Assembly (NCBI GenBank): GCA_015680865.1
Contig: JADAKE010000013.1
Span: forward strand, 1 to 64,000
Source: Enterococcus lacertideformus
GTDB taxonomy: Bacteria; Bacillota; Bacilli; Lactobacillales; Enterococcaceae
DNA: 64,000 nt
Direction: 5' to 3'
Shown: in pieces, positions 1 to 9,286 of the stretch
Numbering within the stretch: the stretch's first letter is position 1
Layout of the letters: every line of letters begins with the position of its first letter
Position numbers and translations under genes: made by a program
Notes under the pieces: model-generated
The model's database searches: none
What the model was told of the DNA's origin: nothing
The model's input: only the letters and a program-made list of their open reading frames with translations

Positions 1-145
1 ATATTCCTTAATGTTGGATTTAAAAATACTACTACAAACGATAAAGATCCTTTTTGATAAAATGTCTTCTCAAGGATTAAAAGAAGATGAAAATGTCAAT
101 TCACTTTCAGAGATCGCATTTCCGAAAGAAAGAATCAAAAGTTGA
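1..145 (+). CDS. Sugar transferase, C-terminal end (partial)
   Basis: The frame is open from the window edge to a TGA at 143-145. The visible 47 residues read SLMLDLKILLQTIKILF, then a charged tail. This resembles the end of bacterial sugar transferases that load the first sugar phosphate onto undecaprenyl phosphate (the W-D-I-K-I-L-x-T-I-K region). It lies just upstream of a polymerase/flippase cluster, where such a priming enzyme is expected. Only the C-terminus is visible, so substrate and family assignment are inference. Confidence 0.6.
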   Translation, partial: YSLMLDLKILLQTIKILFDKMSSQGLKEDENVNSLSEIAFPKERIKS

Positions 146-264
146 TGAAAGTGAAAGATGGAAAGATGAGACAACTGTTTTCTTAAATATTGTTTATGTG
201 GATAAGAAGTAAGAAATAAATATAGATATAAAAAATATGAAAGATAGTCTGGGTGTGAATAATA

Positions 265-1185
265 ATGTATACACAAATCAAATTAGGTTCATTTAAAGAA
301 TTTATCAAAAATCATAAAAAAGTATATTTTTTATCGGGATTTATTTCACTATTGATCTGTGCCTTATTAGTTGGCTACAACTGGAAAATCAGTTGTACGA
401 ATTTATATGCTACTGGTGAAGAAATTACGTTTCTTTTAGAGAATAAAGAAGGGAATCCTTATCAAAATTCAGAAGATATACGAAAAATCTTTTTATTACA
501 ATTAAATGACGATCCTACAGTTTCAAAAGAAATTAAAGAAGAGTTAAATAAAAATCTAACTGTCACTAGAGATGCTAGTAACTTTTTTATTGTAACGGTA
601 GATAACTATCTGAATAAAGAAAATACATTTGTTAAAGACAAACTACTTTCTTATTTGAAACAAGGAGAGATCTCGTTTTTTAAAGATAAAACGATTATTG
701 ATCTGAGTGAAAATACGAAAGAAATTTTTGCACCAACTCAGGAAGCACAAATACTTTCAATCAAAAAAATAGTAATCTATTTGATTGGAGGATTCATTCT
801 ATTTGTTATTTTAGGAACTATTCTAGCAACAATTCTTAGTCGAAAAAACACTGTAATTAATGATGATTTTTCTTTTTTAGTAAATGATCAGATAGTAAAT
901 ATTAGTCATTTCTCAAAGCTTGATAAGCAAGCATGTATTGAAAATACTTTAATGAATATAGCTATTCCAACTATCATAATTACACAGTTACACAATTTAA
1001 AACTGATAAATGACAATCATAATATTGTTATCACAGATGACTTAGGACATGCCTTTTTGCCACCTTTTGAAGCTCATAAGATATTACTGATTTGTGAAAA
1101 AGGAGAAACAACAAAAGAATGGTATCAATTACAGATGGAACTATCAAAAATTTATTCAGATGATATAGATATTATATTAATCTAG
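265..1185 (+). CDS. Wzz-like two-TM membrane protein of polysaccharide cluster
   Basis: This is a 306-residue protein with a membrane segment near residues 20-42, an outside domain of about 125 residues, a second membrane segment near 167-190, and a C-terminal cytoplasmic domain of about 115 residues. The topology matches polysaccharide co-polymerase (Wzz/CpsC-like) chain-length regulators, but I see no clear proline-rich motif and no adjacent tyrosine kinase. The C-terminal part ends in a Rossmann-like strand pattern and has no recognisable Walker motif. It starts 120 bases after the sugar transferase and runs into the polymerase gene. The functional call is inferred from topology and context. 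Confidence 0.5.
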   Translation: MYTQIKLGSFKEFIKNHKKVYFLSGFISLLICALLVGYNWKISCTNLYATGEEITFLLENKEGNPYQNSEDIRKIFLLQLNDDPTVSKEIKEELNKNLTVTRDASNFFIVTVDNYLNKENTFVKDKLLSYLKQGEISFFKDKTIIDLSENTKEIFAPTQEAQILSIKKIVIYLIGGFILFVILGTILATILSRKNTVINDDFSFLVNDQIVNISHFSKLDKQACIENTLMNIAIPTIIITQLHNLKLINDNHNIVITDDLGHAFLPPFEAHKILLICEKGETTKEWYQLQMELSKIYSDDIDIILI

Positions 1186-1200
1186 TTAGGCTGTGAAACT

Positions 1201-2256
1201 ATGGAGATATATTTGTTATTTTTTTTACTATTGCTTGCTAGTTCATTGTTTGAGCTTACCCGGAAGAAGCCTTTATTTTTCTGGGTATCAGTAATTTGTA
1301 TGATTTTATTTGCTGGGCTTAGGTATAAAACAGGTTACGACTTTGATTCCTATTCACGTATCTATGATTCTGTAACTTCACTAGGTTCAATCTTTTCAAA
1401 AACTATTCCAGCAGAACCAGGTTTTCTATTTCTAAATTACCTTTTTAAGAGTTTAGGATTTGACTTTGGGACATTTGTACTTTTTTTCTCAATAATTAGT
1501 ATGCTGTTATTGGCAAACTTTACTATTCGTTTTTCACAATTCCCCTCTTTCGTTTTGTTGTATTATTATTCTCGTTTCTTTTTAGTTAGAGATATGGGGC
1601 AAATAAGATCTGCATTTGTTGCAATCATTTGTTTATATGCGCTACCGTATATTCAAAAAAGAGAATTCTCTAAAATCCTTATGATTTCTATATTTGCAAG
1701 TCTGTTCCATGTCGTAGGACTGTTTTTGATCCCAGCTTATTTATTCAGCATTTTGATCGGTGAGCTGAATGAAAAGAAAGTTCTTGCTACAGTTTCTCTT
1801 TCAGCATTTATTGGCTTGATTTTCTTTCGGCCACAGTTGTTCTTATGGTTGATTCCTACACGTTATGCTGGATATTTTGTAGGAGCATATGTAAATGGAA
1901 AATGGCTATTGAATCCAGTTTTCATCATGCAATTAATGATCTTAGTAGTATCCGTCATTCTATTCCAAAACGAACAAGAAAAGTACAAAAAAATTATGAA
2001 TACTATTTTACAATGGTACTTGATATCTACTTGCTTGCTCATTTTATTTGGTCCATTAGCAACTGTTGGTGGAAGAATCAGCACAATTTTTGCTACGAGT
2101 GAAATTTTGGTCGTCCCTTACTTATTTTCACGATTATTCAAACACAAGATTTTATCTGTAAGTTTATTTTATATATTTTGTTTTTGTATTTTTGTATTAA
2201 TTTTTATTATTTCTGGTGCCTACAATTCGTATATTCCCTATTTAACACAATTTTGA
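1201..2256 (+). CDS. EpsG family polysaccharide polymerase (Wzy-like)
   Basis: This is a 351-residue, very hydrophobic protein with about ten membrane segments. The EpsG-type signature R-Y-K-T-G-Y-D-F-D-S-Y lies near residues 40-50, and R-D-M-G-Q-I-R near 128 matches the conserved loop of this family. EpsG proteins are thought to polymerise lipid-linked repeat units on the outer face of the membrane. The gene starts 15 bases after the Wzz-like gene and is followed closely by glycosyltransferases and a flippase, which completes a Wzy-dependent set. The ribosome binding site is weak (AGGCTG). Confidence 0.8.
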   Translation: MEIYLLFFLLLLASSLFELTRKKPLFFWVSVICMILFAGLRYKTGYDFDSYSRIYDSVTSLGSIFSKTIPAEPGFLFLNYLFKSLGFDFGTFVLFFSIISMLLLANFTIRFSQFPSFVLLYYYSRFFLVRDMGQIRSAFVAIICLYALPYIQKREFSKILMISIFASLFHVVGLFLIPAYLFSILIGELNEKKVLATVSLSAFIGLIFFRPQLFLWLIPTRYAGYFVGAYVNGKWLLNPVFIMQLMILVVSVILFQNEQEKYKKIMNTILQWYLISTCLLILFGPLATVGGRISTIFATSEILVVPYLFSRLFKHKILSVSLFYIFCFCIFVLIFIISGAYNSYIPYLTQF

Positions 2257-2277
2257 TAAAAAGGATGGTTGATATTC

Positions 2278-3360
2278 GTGACTAAGCGCGTGTTACATTT
2301 TCAAGGTAGAATGGGTAAAGGAGGAGCTGAATCTTTCATGATGAATATGTACAGAAATATTGATAGTGAAAAAATTCAGTTTGATTTTTTAATCTATGAT
2401 GATTATGAAGATGTTCAAGATTATCATGAAGAAATAGGGAAACTTGGTGGTAGAATCTTTGTTGTGACAAACCCTAAAAAAAATATACTGAAGTACTTAT
2501 ATGAAGTGAACCAATTATTGAAGAGAGAACACTTTGATATTGCGCACAATGAAGTTTATTTTGGTGGAGGCATCAATCTATGGCTTGCAAAGAGAAACAA
2601 AATAAAGACTAGAATCGCTCATAGTCACGCTACGGAAGATGGAAAAGGAAATTCTGCTGTATTGGGCCTTCTTCGTAAATATTTACATCATTTGTTAATG
2701 AAAAATGCAACTGATTTTATCGCGGTGAGTAAAGAGGCTGGCGAAAGTTTATTTGGTAACCAAAAATATATAATTGTAAACAATGGCGTAGATTTTTCAC
2801 AGTACAATTTTTCTGAGGAAGAGATTACGGCTAAGCGAAATGAATTAGGTATGAACAAGGATGATGTGATCATCGGTAATATAGGTCGAATGGAAGAACA
2901 AAAAAATCAACTGTTTTTGTTAGATATATTTAATGCCGTCCATAAAAAAGACCCTCGTGCAAAACTTATTTTAATAGGTAATGGTAGTTTAAGGGATAAA
3001 ATTTTAAATAAAATAGAGCAATTAGACTTAAAGGATCAGGTATTTTATTTAGGAGAACGAGAGGATATTACTGCGCTTCTTTCTATTATGGATATTTTTC
3101 TGTTACCTTCTTTATATGAGGGTCTACCAATGGTAGGAATCGAAGCACAAGTCAGTGGGAAAAAAATTGTTTTTTCTGATACGATTTCTAGAGATATTGA
3201 GCTAACACCTAATACTCATTTTGTAAGCTTGAATGATCCTGTCACAAAATGGGCAGATATCATATTAGAAAAACCTTATGGTAATAAGCAAACGAGTAAA
3301 TTAGCTGAGTTTGATGTAAGCAATACAGTGAAACAAATGGAAAAAATCTATTTGAGGTGA
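2278..3360 (+). CDS. Glycosyltransferase family 4 (EpsF-like)
   Basis: About 360 residues with a GT-B fold. The N-terminus HFQGRMGKGGAESFMM is the usual G-G-A-E donor-side start. The C-terminal half has an NNGVD motif, a G-R-M-E-E-Q-K-N strand, and PSLYEGLPMVGIEAQ with the E-x7-E pair that binds the nucleotide sugar. The GTG at 2278 is preferred because AAGGATGG at 2261-2268 is correctly spaced; an upstream TTG at 2269 is too close to it. The protein probably adds a sugar to the lipid-linked repeat on the cytoplasmic side. Donor and acceptor cannot be told from sequence. Confidence 0.85.
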   Translation: MTKRVLHFQGRMGKGGAESFMMNMYRNIDSEKIQFDFLIYDDYEDVQDYHEEIGKLGGRIFVVTNPKKNILKYLYEVNQLLKREHFDIAHNEVYFGGGINLWLAKRNKIKTRIAHSHATEDGKGNSAVLGLLRKYLHHLLMKNATDFIAVSKEAGESLFGNQKYIIVNNGVDFSQYNFSEEEITAKRNELGMNKDDVIIGNIGRMEEQKNQLFLLDIFNAVHKKDPRAKLILIGNGSLRDKILNKIEQLDLKDQVFYLGEREDITALLSIMDIFLLPSLYEGLPMVGIEAQVSGKKIVFSDTISRDIELTPNTHFVSLNDPVTKWADIILEKPYGNKQTSKLAEFDVSNTVKQMEKIYLR

Positions 3361-3366
3361 AAATTG

Positions 3367-4449
3367 ATGAAAACTGGGATAGTCTTTATAGGAGACGTTA
3401 TTTTTAGCCCATTTATGAAATTATATACGGACATTTTAGATGAGCATGCTGAAGATTATGATGTCCTTTTTTGGAAGAGAAATGATGAGAAAGAAACATT
3501 TCCAAAAAATTATTTGTTTTTTGAATATAATTCAAGATTGAACAAGAATAAATTATTAAAAATCACAGATTTTTATCAGTATCAAAAATGGTTGAAAAAA
3601 ACAATCAAAATGAATAAGTATGATAAGTTGATAATCTTAACGACAGTTCCTGGATTATTATTACACAAAGAATTGTTAACTTTATATAAAGGGAAATATA
3701 TTTATGACATTAGAGACTATACTTACGAGAATTTTTCCTTGTATAAATCTCTAGTAAATAAAGTCATTGACGGTTCTTATTTTACTTGTATTTCCTCTCC
3801 AGGGTTTAAGGAGTTCTTACCTGAAAGACCTTATGTTTTAGCACACAATATGCAGTTAGAAGAATTAAAAAATCAATCAGATTTTAGGAAAAAGGTGCAT
3901 GGACCATTAAACTTAGTGTGGATTGGGGCGGTAAGATACTATGAACAACAAATTGATATTATCAATCATCTAACAAATTCTTCTAAGATCAATTTGATCT
4001 ATCATGGAATCGGTGAGGACTATGGGCGCCTTTCAGAATATGTCAAAGCAAATCAGATAGCTAATGTAACATTTACTGGAAAATACGTAAACAAAGAAAA
4101 GAGTAAACTTCTAGCAGATGCAGACATTTTATTGAACTCCTATAAATTGGCTAACCATCAAAAAGTAAAACATGCGATCTCAAATAAATACTATGATGGA
4201 TTGATTTATGGAATCCCGCAATTAGTTGAAAATGATTCTTACAAGCAAAAAGAAGTGGACAAACGAAAATTGGGTGTAGTAATTGATCCAAAAGATCCGC
4301 AATTAGAAGAAAAATTATTAGCTTATTATTTTGCTATAGATGAAGAATTATTTAATAAAAATAAACAAGAAGCACTAGCTGAGATTGAAAAAGATCAATT
4401 AAATTATATTAAAAAAATTAATGATTTTGTAGAAATGCCGATAGATTAG
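3367..4449 (+). CDS. Glycosyltransferase, GT-B type
   Basis: About 360 residues. The C-terminal half shows a GT4-like pattern: LNLVWIGAVRYYEQQ (first donor-domain strand), IANVTFTGKY, LADADILLNSY, and a K-Y-Y-D-G-L-I-Y-G-I-P stretch before a final helix. The N-terminal half is divergent and does not match a named family. The ATG at 3367 is chosen over the TTG at 3364 because AGGTG at 3354-3358 gives normal spacing. It sits seven bases after the previous glycosyltransferase gene and 11 bases before the TagF-like gene. The linkage is unknown. Confidence 0.7.
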   Translation: MKTGIVFIGDVIFSPFMKLYTDILDEHAEDYDVLFWKRNDEKETFPKNYLFFEYNSRLNKNKLLKITDFYQYQKWLKKTIKMNKYDKLIILTTVPGLLLHKELLTLYKGKYIYDIRDYTYENFSLYKSLVNKVIDGSYFTCISSPGFKEFLPERPYVLAHNMQLEELKNQSDFRKKVHGPLNLVWIGAVRYYEQQIDIINHLTNSSKINLIYHGIGEDYGRLSEYVKANQIANVTFTGKYVNKEKSKLLADADILLNSYKLANHQKVKHAISNKYYDGLIYGIPQLVENDSYKQKEVDKRKLGVVIDPKDPQLEEKLLAYYFAIDEELFNKNKQEALAEIEKDQLNYIKKINDFVEMPID

Positions 4450-4460
4450 GAGTAGATAGA

Positions 4461-5566
4461 ATGAGAAAGAAATTCGTTTTTTGTAGTGTTCCCGACTTTT
4501 CAGACAACGCGCGAGCAATGTTTGAATTTATGGTTGAGTACCCAATTGAGGGTGAATATATTTGGTTATTCAATGATAGTGAACAGATAAAAGATCTTTT
4601 TTTTGATAAATATAAAGAAAAAAATATAAAATTTATTCAAAAAAATTCGTTTATAGGAATTTATCATTATCTTACCGCTACATTTTCTTTTTCAGATCAT
4701 GGCATATTTAATAATATCCCTAAAATACTTTCTCCAAAAAAATTGAATTGTGGCACGGTATGCCATTAAAGCAAATTGGTAATTATCATGAAAAAAATAC
4801 TATTTTTTTTGCTAAAACAATCGCTACCTCGCCTATTTTTGACAAAGTTTTATGTAAAGCATTTGGCATAACTGACAAACAATTAATAGCTACTGGACTT
4901 CCTAGAAATGATAAACTTTTTTTGGAAAGCTCCTACAATATAAGTCAATTATTCTTTCAAAATGATTATCCAGTGATAGCCTGGCTACCTACGTTTAGAA
5001 AACATATATCAGGAGATTATCATGATGGAGAATTTGAAAATGATAAATTAGCTTTTTTTGATTTAGATGAATTAAAAGAACTAGACCAGCAATTAAAGCA
5101 ATCGAAAAAAAATCTCCTAGTGAAACTACATCCATTGGATATTTTAAATCAAGAGAAGGAACTAGACAGTGCTTTGGAACAAATTAGGATTTTAACTACC
5201 GATCAATTTGAAAAACAACATTTCGATTTGTATAAAATCTTATCAGCGGTTGAAGGCTTGATTACCGATTACTCTTCTGTATATTTTGATTTCTTATTAA
5301 CAAAAAAACCAATTGGGCTAGTCCAAACAGATGTGGAAGAATACAAAAATACACGAGGTGTAATTAAAGAAATTGAACAAAAGATGATTGGAACAAAAAT
5401 AAAATCAAAAGAGGATTTTGTTCGATTTATCATTGAAGAAAAAAAGAATGAATTGAATTATGACGAGCTAATCAATATTTTTCAAGAGCGTGATACACAC
5501 GGCAATAACGCAAAAGCGATATGCATCTATCTTCAACTGATAAAGGAAGATAAGAAAAGTCAATAA
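4461..5566 (+). pseudogene. CDP-glycerol glycerophosphotransferase family (TagB/TagF-like), frameshifted
   Basis: The reading frame changes near 4735-4745 within a run of seven A bases. One extra A joins the halves as PKKIELWHGMPLKQIG. WHGMPLKQIG is the hallmark of CDP-glycerol:poly(glycerophosphate) glycerophosphotransferases, and later HPLD (near 5149) and TDYSSVYFDF (near 5265) supply further conserved His, Ser and Asp residues. The native protein would have about 368 residues. Such enzymes transfer glycerol-phosphate (or ribitol-phosphate) onto a membrane-linked polymer, which fits the tagD homologue at 7040. The family call is confident. Whether the one-base loss is genuine or a read error is not decidable here. 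Confidence 0.85.
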
Positions 5567-5582
5567 AGAAGTTGAGTGAATT

Positions 5583-7043
5583 ATGAAGAAAATTTTAAGT
5601 AATATATTTTACAATGCGACCTATCAAATATTTATTATTATTATCCCTATTTTGACTGTCCCGTTTGTATCAAGAATTTTAGGTGCACAACAATTAGGGA
5701 TTAATTCATTTTTATTGTCAATTAATACTTTTTTAGGTGTTGTAATCTTAATGGGCCTTGGCCAATTGGGCGTTAGAATTATTTCTAAATCAGAAACTTT
5801 AGAACTCAGAGAAAACTTTTTTAACTTGTGGAAATTACAGTTGATTTCTGGCGTACTAGTTACTGGATTGTTTTGTATTAGTACTTTTTTATTTGTAGAT
5901 GATAAATTTTATTATTGGCTACAAATACCAATTTTGTTGTCCTATATTTTAGATATCTCATGGTTTTTTATAGGTATTGGCGAAATTAAGACCGTGATTA
6001 CTAGAAATACAGCAGTAAAAATTGCTATGTTGATTTTAATCTTTTCTTTAGTAAAAACTCAAGATGATTTAGGGTTATATATGTTGATCAACAGTGTAGG
6101 TTCATTGTTGGCTAATCTGTTTTTTTGGATTTCTTTGAGAAAATATATCTGTGTCTCAGAGCAAAAACTCCAACACTTCTCTTTAAAGCCTAGTAAAAAT
6201 GCTAAAATTTTATTATTACAATCATTAACATTGCTCGTACCACAAATTGCTGTCCAAGTTTATACGAGTCTTGATAAAACAGTTGTTGGTTGGATCGCTG
6301 GATCAACTCAGCTTTCATATTATGATCAATCACAAAAGATCGCACGGATTGTTCTTTCAATCGTTACATCAATAAGTGTGGTATTAATGCCAGCAATGGC
6401 AAGGATTGATGGAAGTGAAGAGGGTGAAAAAAAATTAAATCAAATTTTAAAGGTATCATATGATTATACGCTGATTATTTCTTTATTTTTTGCTTCATTC
6501 TTGTTCTCGATTTCTAGTATATTTGTTCCTTTTTTCTTTGGTAATAGTTTTTCTTCAATGATCCCTAATATGAAATATGTTAGTATTATAATTATCCCGA
6601 TTGCTATCGGTGGTGTGTTTGCTAACCAGTTTACTTTAGCAAAGGGAATGTATAAAGAATATTCTATCCCATATGTGGTTGGTGCTGTTCTTAATATCTT
6701 ATTAAACCTAAGTCTAGTTCCAGTATTTAAAGCAAATGGTGGAACTGCTAGTTTAATTATAACGGAATGCATTGTGTGTATTTTACGTATTTTTTTGATA
6801 AGGAAACAAGTCGATTTAAAAGTCATTTTTAAAGGACAAACAAAATTTATCATAGCTACAATTATCACTTTATTTGTTGGAAACTTTCTAGTTGTAACCA
6901 ATATCAATGCATTTATAGATATTTGTTTAAATGGTCTGATTTTGCTAATCGTATTTGTAGGCTGTTTAGCTCTGTTTAAAACAAGAATTTTGAATGATCT
7001 TTTGTTAGTCAAAAATAAAGTTACTAGAGGAGACAAAAAATGA
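5583..7043 (+). CDS. Lipid-linked oligosaccharide flippase (Wzx/RfbX, MATE-like)
   Basis: This is a 486-residue protein with 12-14 membrane segments. The N-terminus (NATYQIFIIIIPILTVPFVSR) and the central SLDKTVVGWI stretch are typical of Wzx flippases of low-GC Gram-positives. It would move undecaprenyl-linked repeats across the membrane for the EpsG-like polymerase. The stop overlaps the tagD start (ATGA at 7040), so the two are translationally coupled. The reading frame is intact, unlike both neighbours. Confidence 0.9.
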   Translation: MKKILSNIFYNATYQIFIIIIPILTVPFVSRILGAQQLGINSFLLSINTFLGVVILMGLGQLGVRIISKSETLELRENFFNLWKLQLISGVLVTGLFCISTFLFVDDKFYYWLQIPILLSYILDISWFFIGIGEIKTVITRNTAVKIAMLILIFSLVKTQDDLGLYMLINSVGSLLANLFFWISLRKYICVSEQKLQHFSLKPSKNAKILLLQSLTLLVPQIAVQVYTSLDKTVVGWIAGSTQLSYYDQSQKIARIVLSIVTSISVVLMPAMARIDGSEEGEKKLNQILKVSYDYTLIISLFFASFLFSISSIFVPFFFGNSFSSMIPNMKYVSIIIIPIAIGGVFANQFTLAKGMYKEYSIPYVVGAVLNILLNLSLVPVFKANGGTASLIITECIVCILRIFLIRKQVDLKVIFKGQTKFIIATIITLFVGNFLVVTNINAFIDICLNGLILLIVFVGCLALFKTRILNDLLLVKNKVTRGDKK

Positions 7044-7434
7044 AAAAAGTAATCACATACGGAACCTTTGATTTGCTCCATTATGGACATATTAATTTAT
7101 TAAGAAGAGCGAAAGAACAAGGATATTATTTAATTGTTGCTCTTTCTACCGATGAATTTAACTGGAATGAAAAACAAAAAAATGCTATTTTGAATTTGAA
7201 AAAAGAAAACAGCTTCTTGAAGCGATTCGTTATGTAGACTTAGTTATTCCAGAAGAATCATGGGAACAAAAAGTAAGCGATATTAAAGAATACAAGGTTG
7301 ATAAATTTGTTATGGGGGATGACTGGGCCGGTAAATTTGACTTTATTGAAAAAGAAACAGCTGCTGAGGTTGTCTACCTGCCAAGAACACCAGAAATTTC
7401 AACTACACAAATCAAAAAAGATCTTGAAGGTTGA
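7040..7434 (+). pseudogene. tagD: Glycerol-3-phosphate cytidylyltransferase (TagD), frameshifted
   Basis: The start reads TYGTFDLLHYGH, containing the cytidylyltransferase HxGH nucleotide-binding motif. After EKQK the frame shifts in a run of seven A bases near 7171-7177; adding one A restores CYFEFEKRKQLLEAIRYVDL and runs through KFVMGDDWAGKFD to the RTPEISTTQIKKD motif and a TGA at 7432-7434. The native length is about 131 residues, normal for TagD/GCT. The enzyme makes CDP-glycerol for teichoic-acid-like polymers, the donor for the TagF-like enzyme upstream, which carries the same kind of lesion. Confidence 0.9.
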
Positions 7435-7900
7435 AAATGAAGAGCTTAAGTCATGGGTAGGTAGTTTTATCAGTGAGGTACACTTCTTCATTCAAAGTAA
7501 AAAATGAATACTGAGAAAATACAAAAATAGAAACACTTGTTTTTCATGTTTATTTCTAATTTCTTTATTGTTTCGATACTTGTTTGTATTTAAGAGTCAA
7601 CGAATAAGTACGGTATTTATTTTGAGTAGAAAAAGTTGATCAATAAAGACAACTATTTTATAGGGGGAGAAGATAATCTAGAAGGATTAGAAATATTCTT
7701 GAAAAATCCTTACAAAAAACAACCTGAAAAAATTATAAATAACTATGCTTTTGAAGGTTGGTTTAGAAATATGTTATAAGAACAAAGGTGAATGAAAATA
7801 GTTTTTTTTATTCAAACTATAATAGTGATGTTTTCATCATTCTATATGTACTAATTTATAAACCAACTAATTTATAAACCAACTAATTGGAGTGAAATTT
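7435..7900. other. Gene-poor stretch with a short ORF remnant and a 16-bp tandem repeat
   Basis: There is no convincing gene here. A frame from 7636 (TTG) to 7779 encodes 47 residues including YFIGGEDNLEGLEIF and NYAFEGWFRNML. It has no good ribosome binding site and looks like the 3' end of a deleted gene. A tandem repeat abuts the epimerase start. The spacing between tagD and the epimerase is unusually large for this cluster, which suggests a past deletion. Confidence 0.5.
7851..7888. repeat. 16-bp direct tandem repeat, 2.3 copies
   Basis: The unit CTAATTTATAAACCAA occupies 7851-7866 and 7867-7882 exactly, followed by a third partial CTAATT. It lies directly upstream of the ribosome binding site of the epimerase gene. 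Confidence 0.9.
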
Positions 7901-8845
7901 GTGGATAAAATATTAATTACCGGCGGAGCTGGTTTCATCGGTTCTACTTTAGCCAATTATCTAGGGAAAAAGAATGTGGTTATTGCTATTGATGATTTAT
8001 CAATGGGAAAAATTGAGAATCTTGATATGGATAAGAACATTACTTTTATTGAAGGTGATGTTGCAGATCAATCTTTGATGGCAGAAATCATGAAAGCTAA
8101 TAAATTCGATTATGTCTTTCATTTAGCAGCAGTCGCTAGTGTGGCGGATTCTGTTGCCAGACCTCTGGAAACACATCGAGTAAATTTTGACAGCGTCTTG
8201 ATGATTTTAGAATTGCTTCGCAAGTATCAACCAGATTTAAAACGACTCGTTTTTAGTTCTTCAGCAGCAGTTTATGGAGATGAACCCACATTACCAAAGA
8301 AAGAGGAGTCAGTGATACGACCTTTAACTCCTTATGCAATCGATAAGTTTGCAGCAGAACAATATGTTTTAGATTATTGTCATTTATACGATGTTCCTGG
8401 GAGTGCTGTGCGGTTCTTTAATGTTTATGGACCCAATCAAAATCCAAATTCACCCTATAGTGGTGTGATTTCAATATTGGTCGATCGATACAAAAAACAG
8501 CTAGCTGGAGAAAAAACTTCTTTTACTTTGTATGGTGATGGAAGTCAATCAAGAGACTTTATCTTTGTAGATGATGTGATACAAGCGTTGGTACTTGTAG
8601 CGAAAGAAACAGCCGCATTAGGAAAACAATTTAATGTTGGAACGGGGCAGGCTACGACATTGTTAACACTGATTCACACTATTAATCAAATTTTAGAAAC
8701 CGAATTATCCCTAAATTATCAACCAGGACGCTCAGGAGATATTCATGATTCATTAGCAGACATTTCTAAAATCCGGTCAATTGGATTCCAGCCAAAATTT
8801 GATGTAGTAAGTGGTATGAAAAACTATTTAGAAACTGAAATGTAA
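7901..8845 (+). CDS. NAD-dependent epimerase/dehydratase (GalE-like sugar-nucleotide epimerase)
   Basis: About 314 residues of the extended SDR family. The N-terminus ILITGGAGFIGSTL carries the GxxGxxG NAD site; SSSAAVYGD and PYAIDKFAAE give the catalytic Ser, Tyr and Lys (YxxxK); RFFNVYGPNQ and the FIFVDDVIQA segment are typical of UDP-glucose/UDP-GlcNAc 4-epimerases. The GTG at 7901 is preferred because GGAG at 7889-7892 lies eight bases before it. It would supply a sugar-nucleotide precursor for the cluster. The exact sugar is not predictable. Confidence 0.85.
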   Translation: MDKILITGGAGFIGSTLANYLGKKNVVIAIDDLSMGKIENLDMDKNITFIEGDVADQSLMAEIMKANKFDYVFHLAAVASVADSVARPLETHRVNFDSVLMILELLRKYQPDLKRLVFSSSAAVYGDEPTLPKKEESVIRPLTPYAIDKFAAEQYVLDYCHLYDVPGSAVRFFNVYGPNQNPNSPYSGVISILVDRYKKQLAGEKTSFTLYGDGSQSRDFIFVDDVIQALVLVAKETAALGKQFNVGTGQATTLLTLIHTINQILETELSLNYQPGRSGDIHDSLADISKIRSIGFQPKFDVVSGMKNYLETEM

Positions 8846-8943
8846 AACAATGATTAGGAGTCTCTTTTTTTAAGGTTTATTAGTAATACGAAGATAAAGT
8901 AAATGAAAAAATGGACAGTGAAAAAGCTGATCAGCATCCAAAT

Positions 8944-9000
8944 AATAAGCCCAAACAGAGAAAAGTATGAAAAAACTGCTTTTCTCTGTTTGGGCTTATT
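8944..9000 (+). terminator. Strong hairpin terminator ending the polysaccharide cluster
   Basis: AATAAGCCCAAACAGAGAAAAG (8944-8965) pairs perfectly with its reverse complement at 8979-9000 across a 13-base loop, a 22-bp stem. The rest of 8846-9286 holds no gene that I can support. Confidence 0.8.
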
Positions 9001-9286
9001 GTCGTAGTCGCAAAAATTTAAACACTTTGTATGAGAGGATGAAGAGTGACTTTTCTTTTGTTCAGTCTCTCTTGTATATTGAATACCAAGTTTTTTAGAC
9101 CTGATTGGACTTTAAAAAGTATTCTTTCATCATTTGAGTGTAATTAGACTCAAGAGAAAGTGTCGTTACACAATAAGAATTGAAAAAAGGAAAAATAATT
9201 CCATATAATGCTTTATTTTTCTTCTAATATTTTTGAGTTTTCTATTAAATTATAAATTCGATTTCTTAGATCAACGGCGGTTAACT

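Noticed and set aside
4735..4745. Programmed ribosomal frameshifting in the TagF-like gene
   Set aside because: No slippery heptamer with a downstream structure was seen, and the same one-A loss recurs in many unrelated genes here.
6464..7090. 208-codon reverse-strand frame inside the flippase gene
   Set aside because: It lies opposite a clear membrane protein gene, lacks a ribosome binding site and has no recognisable motif.
7851..7888. CRISPR-like array
   Set aside because: The 16-bp units are directly adjacent with no spacers, and no cas genes are present.
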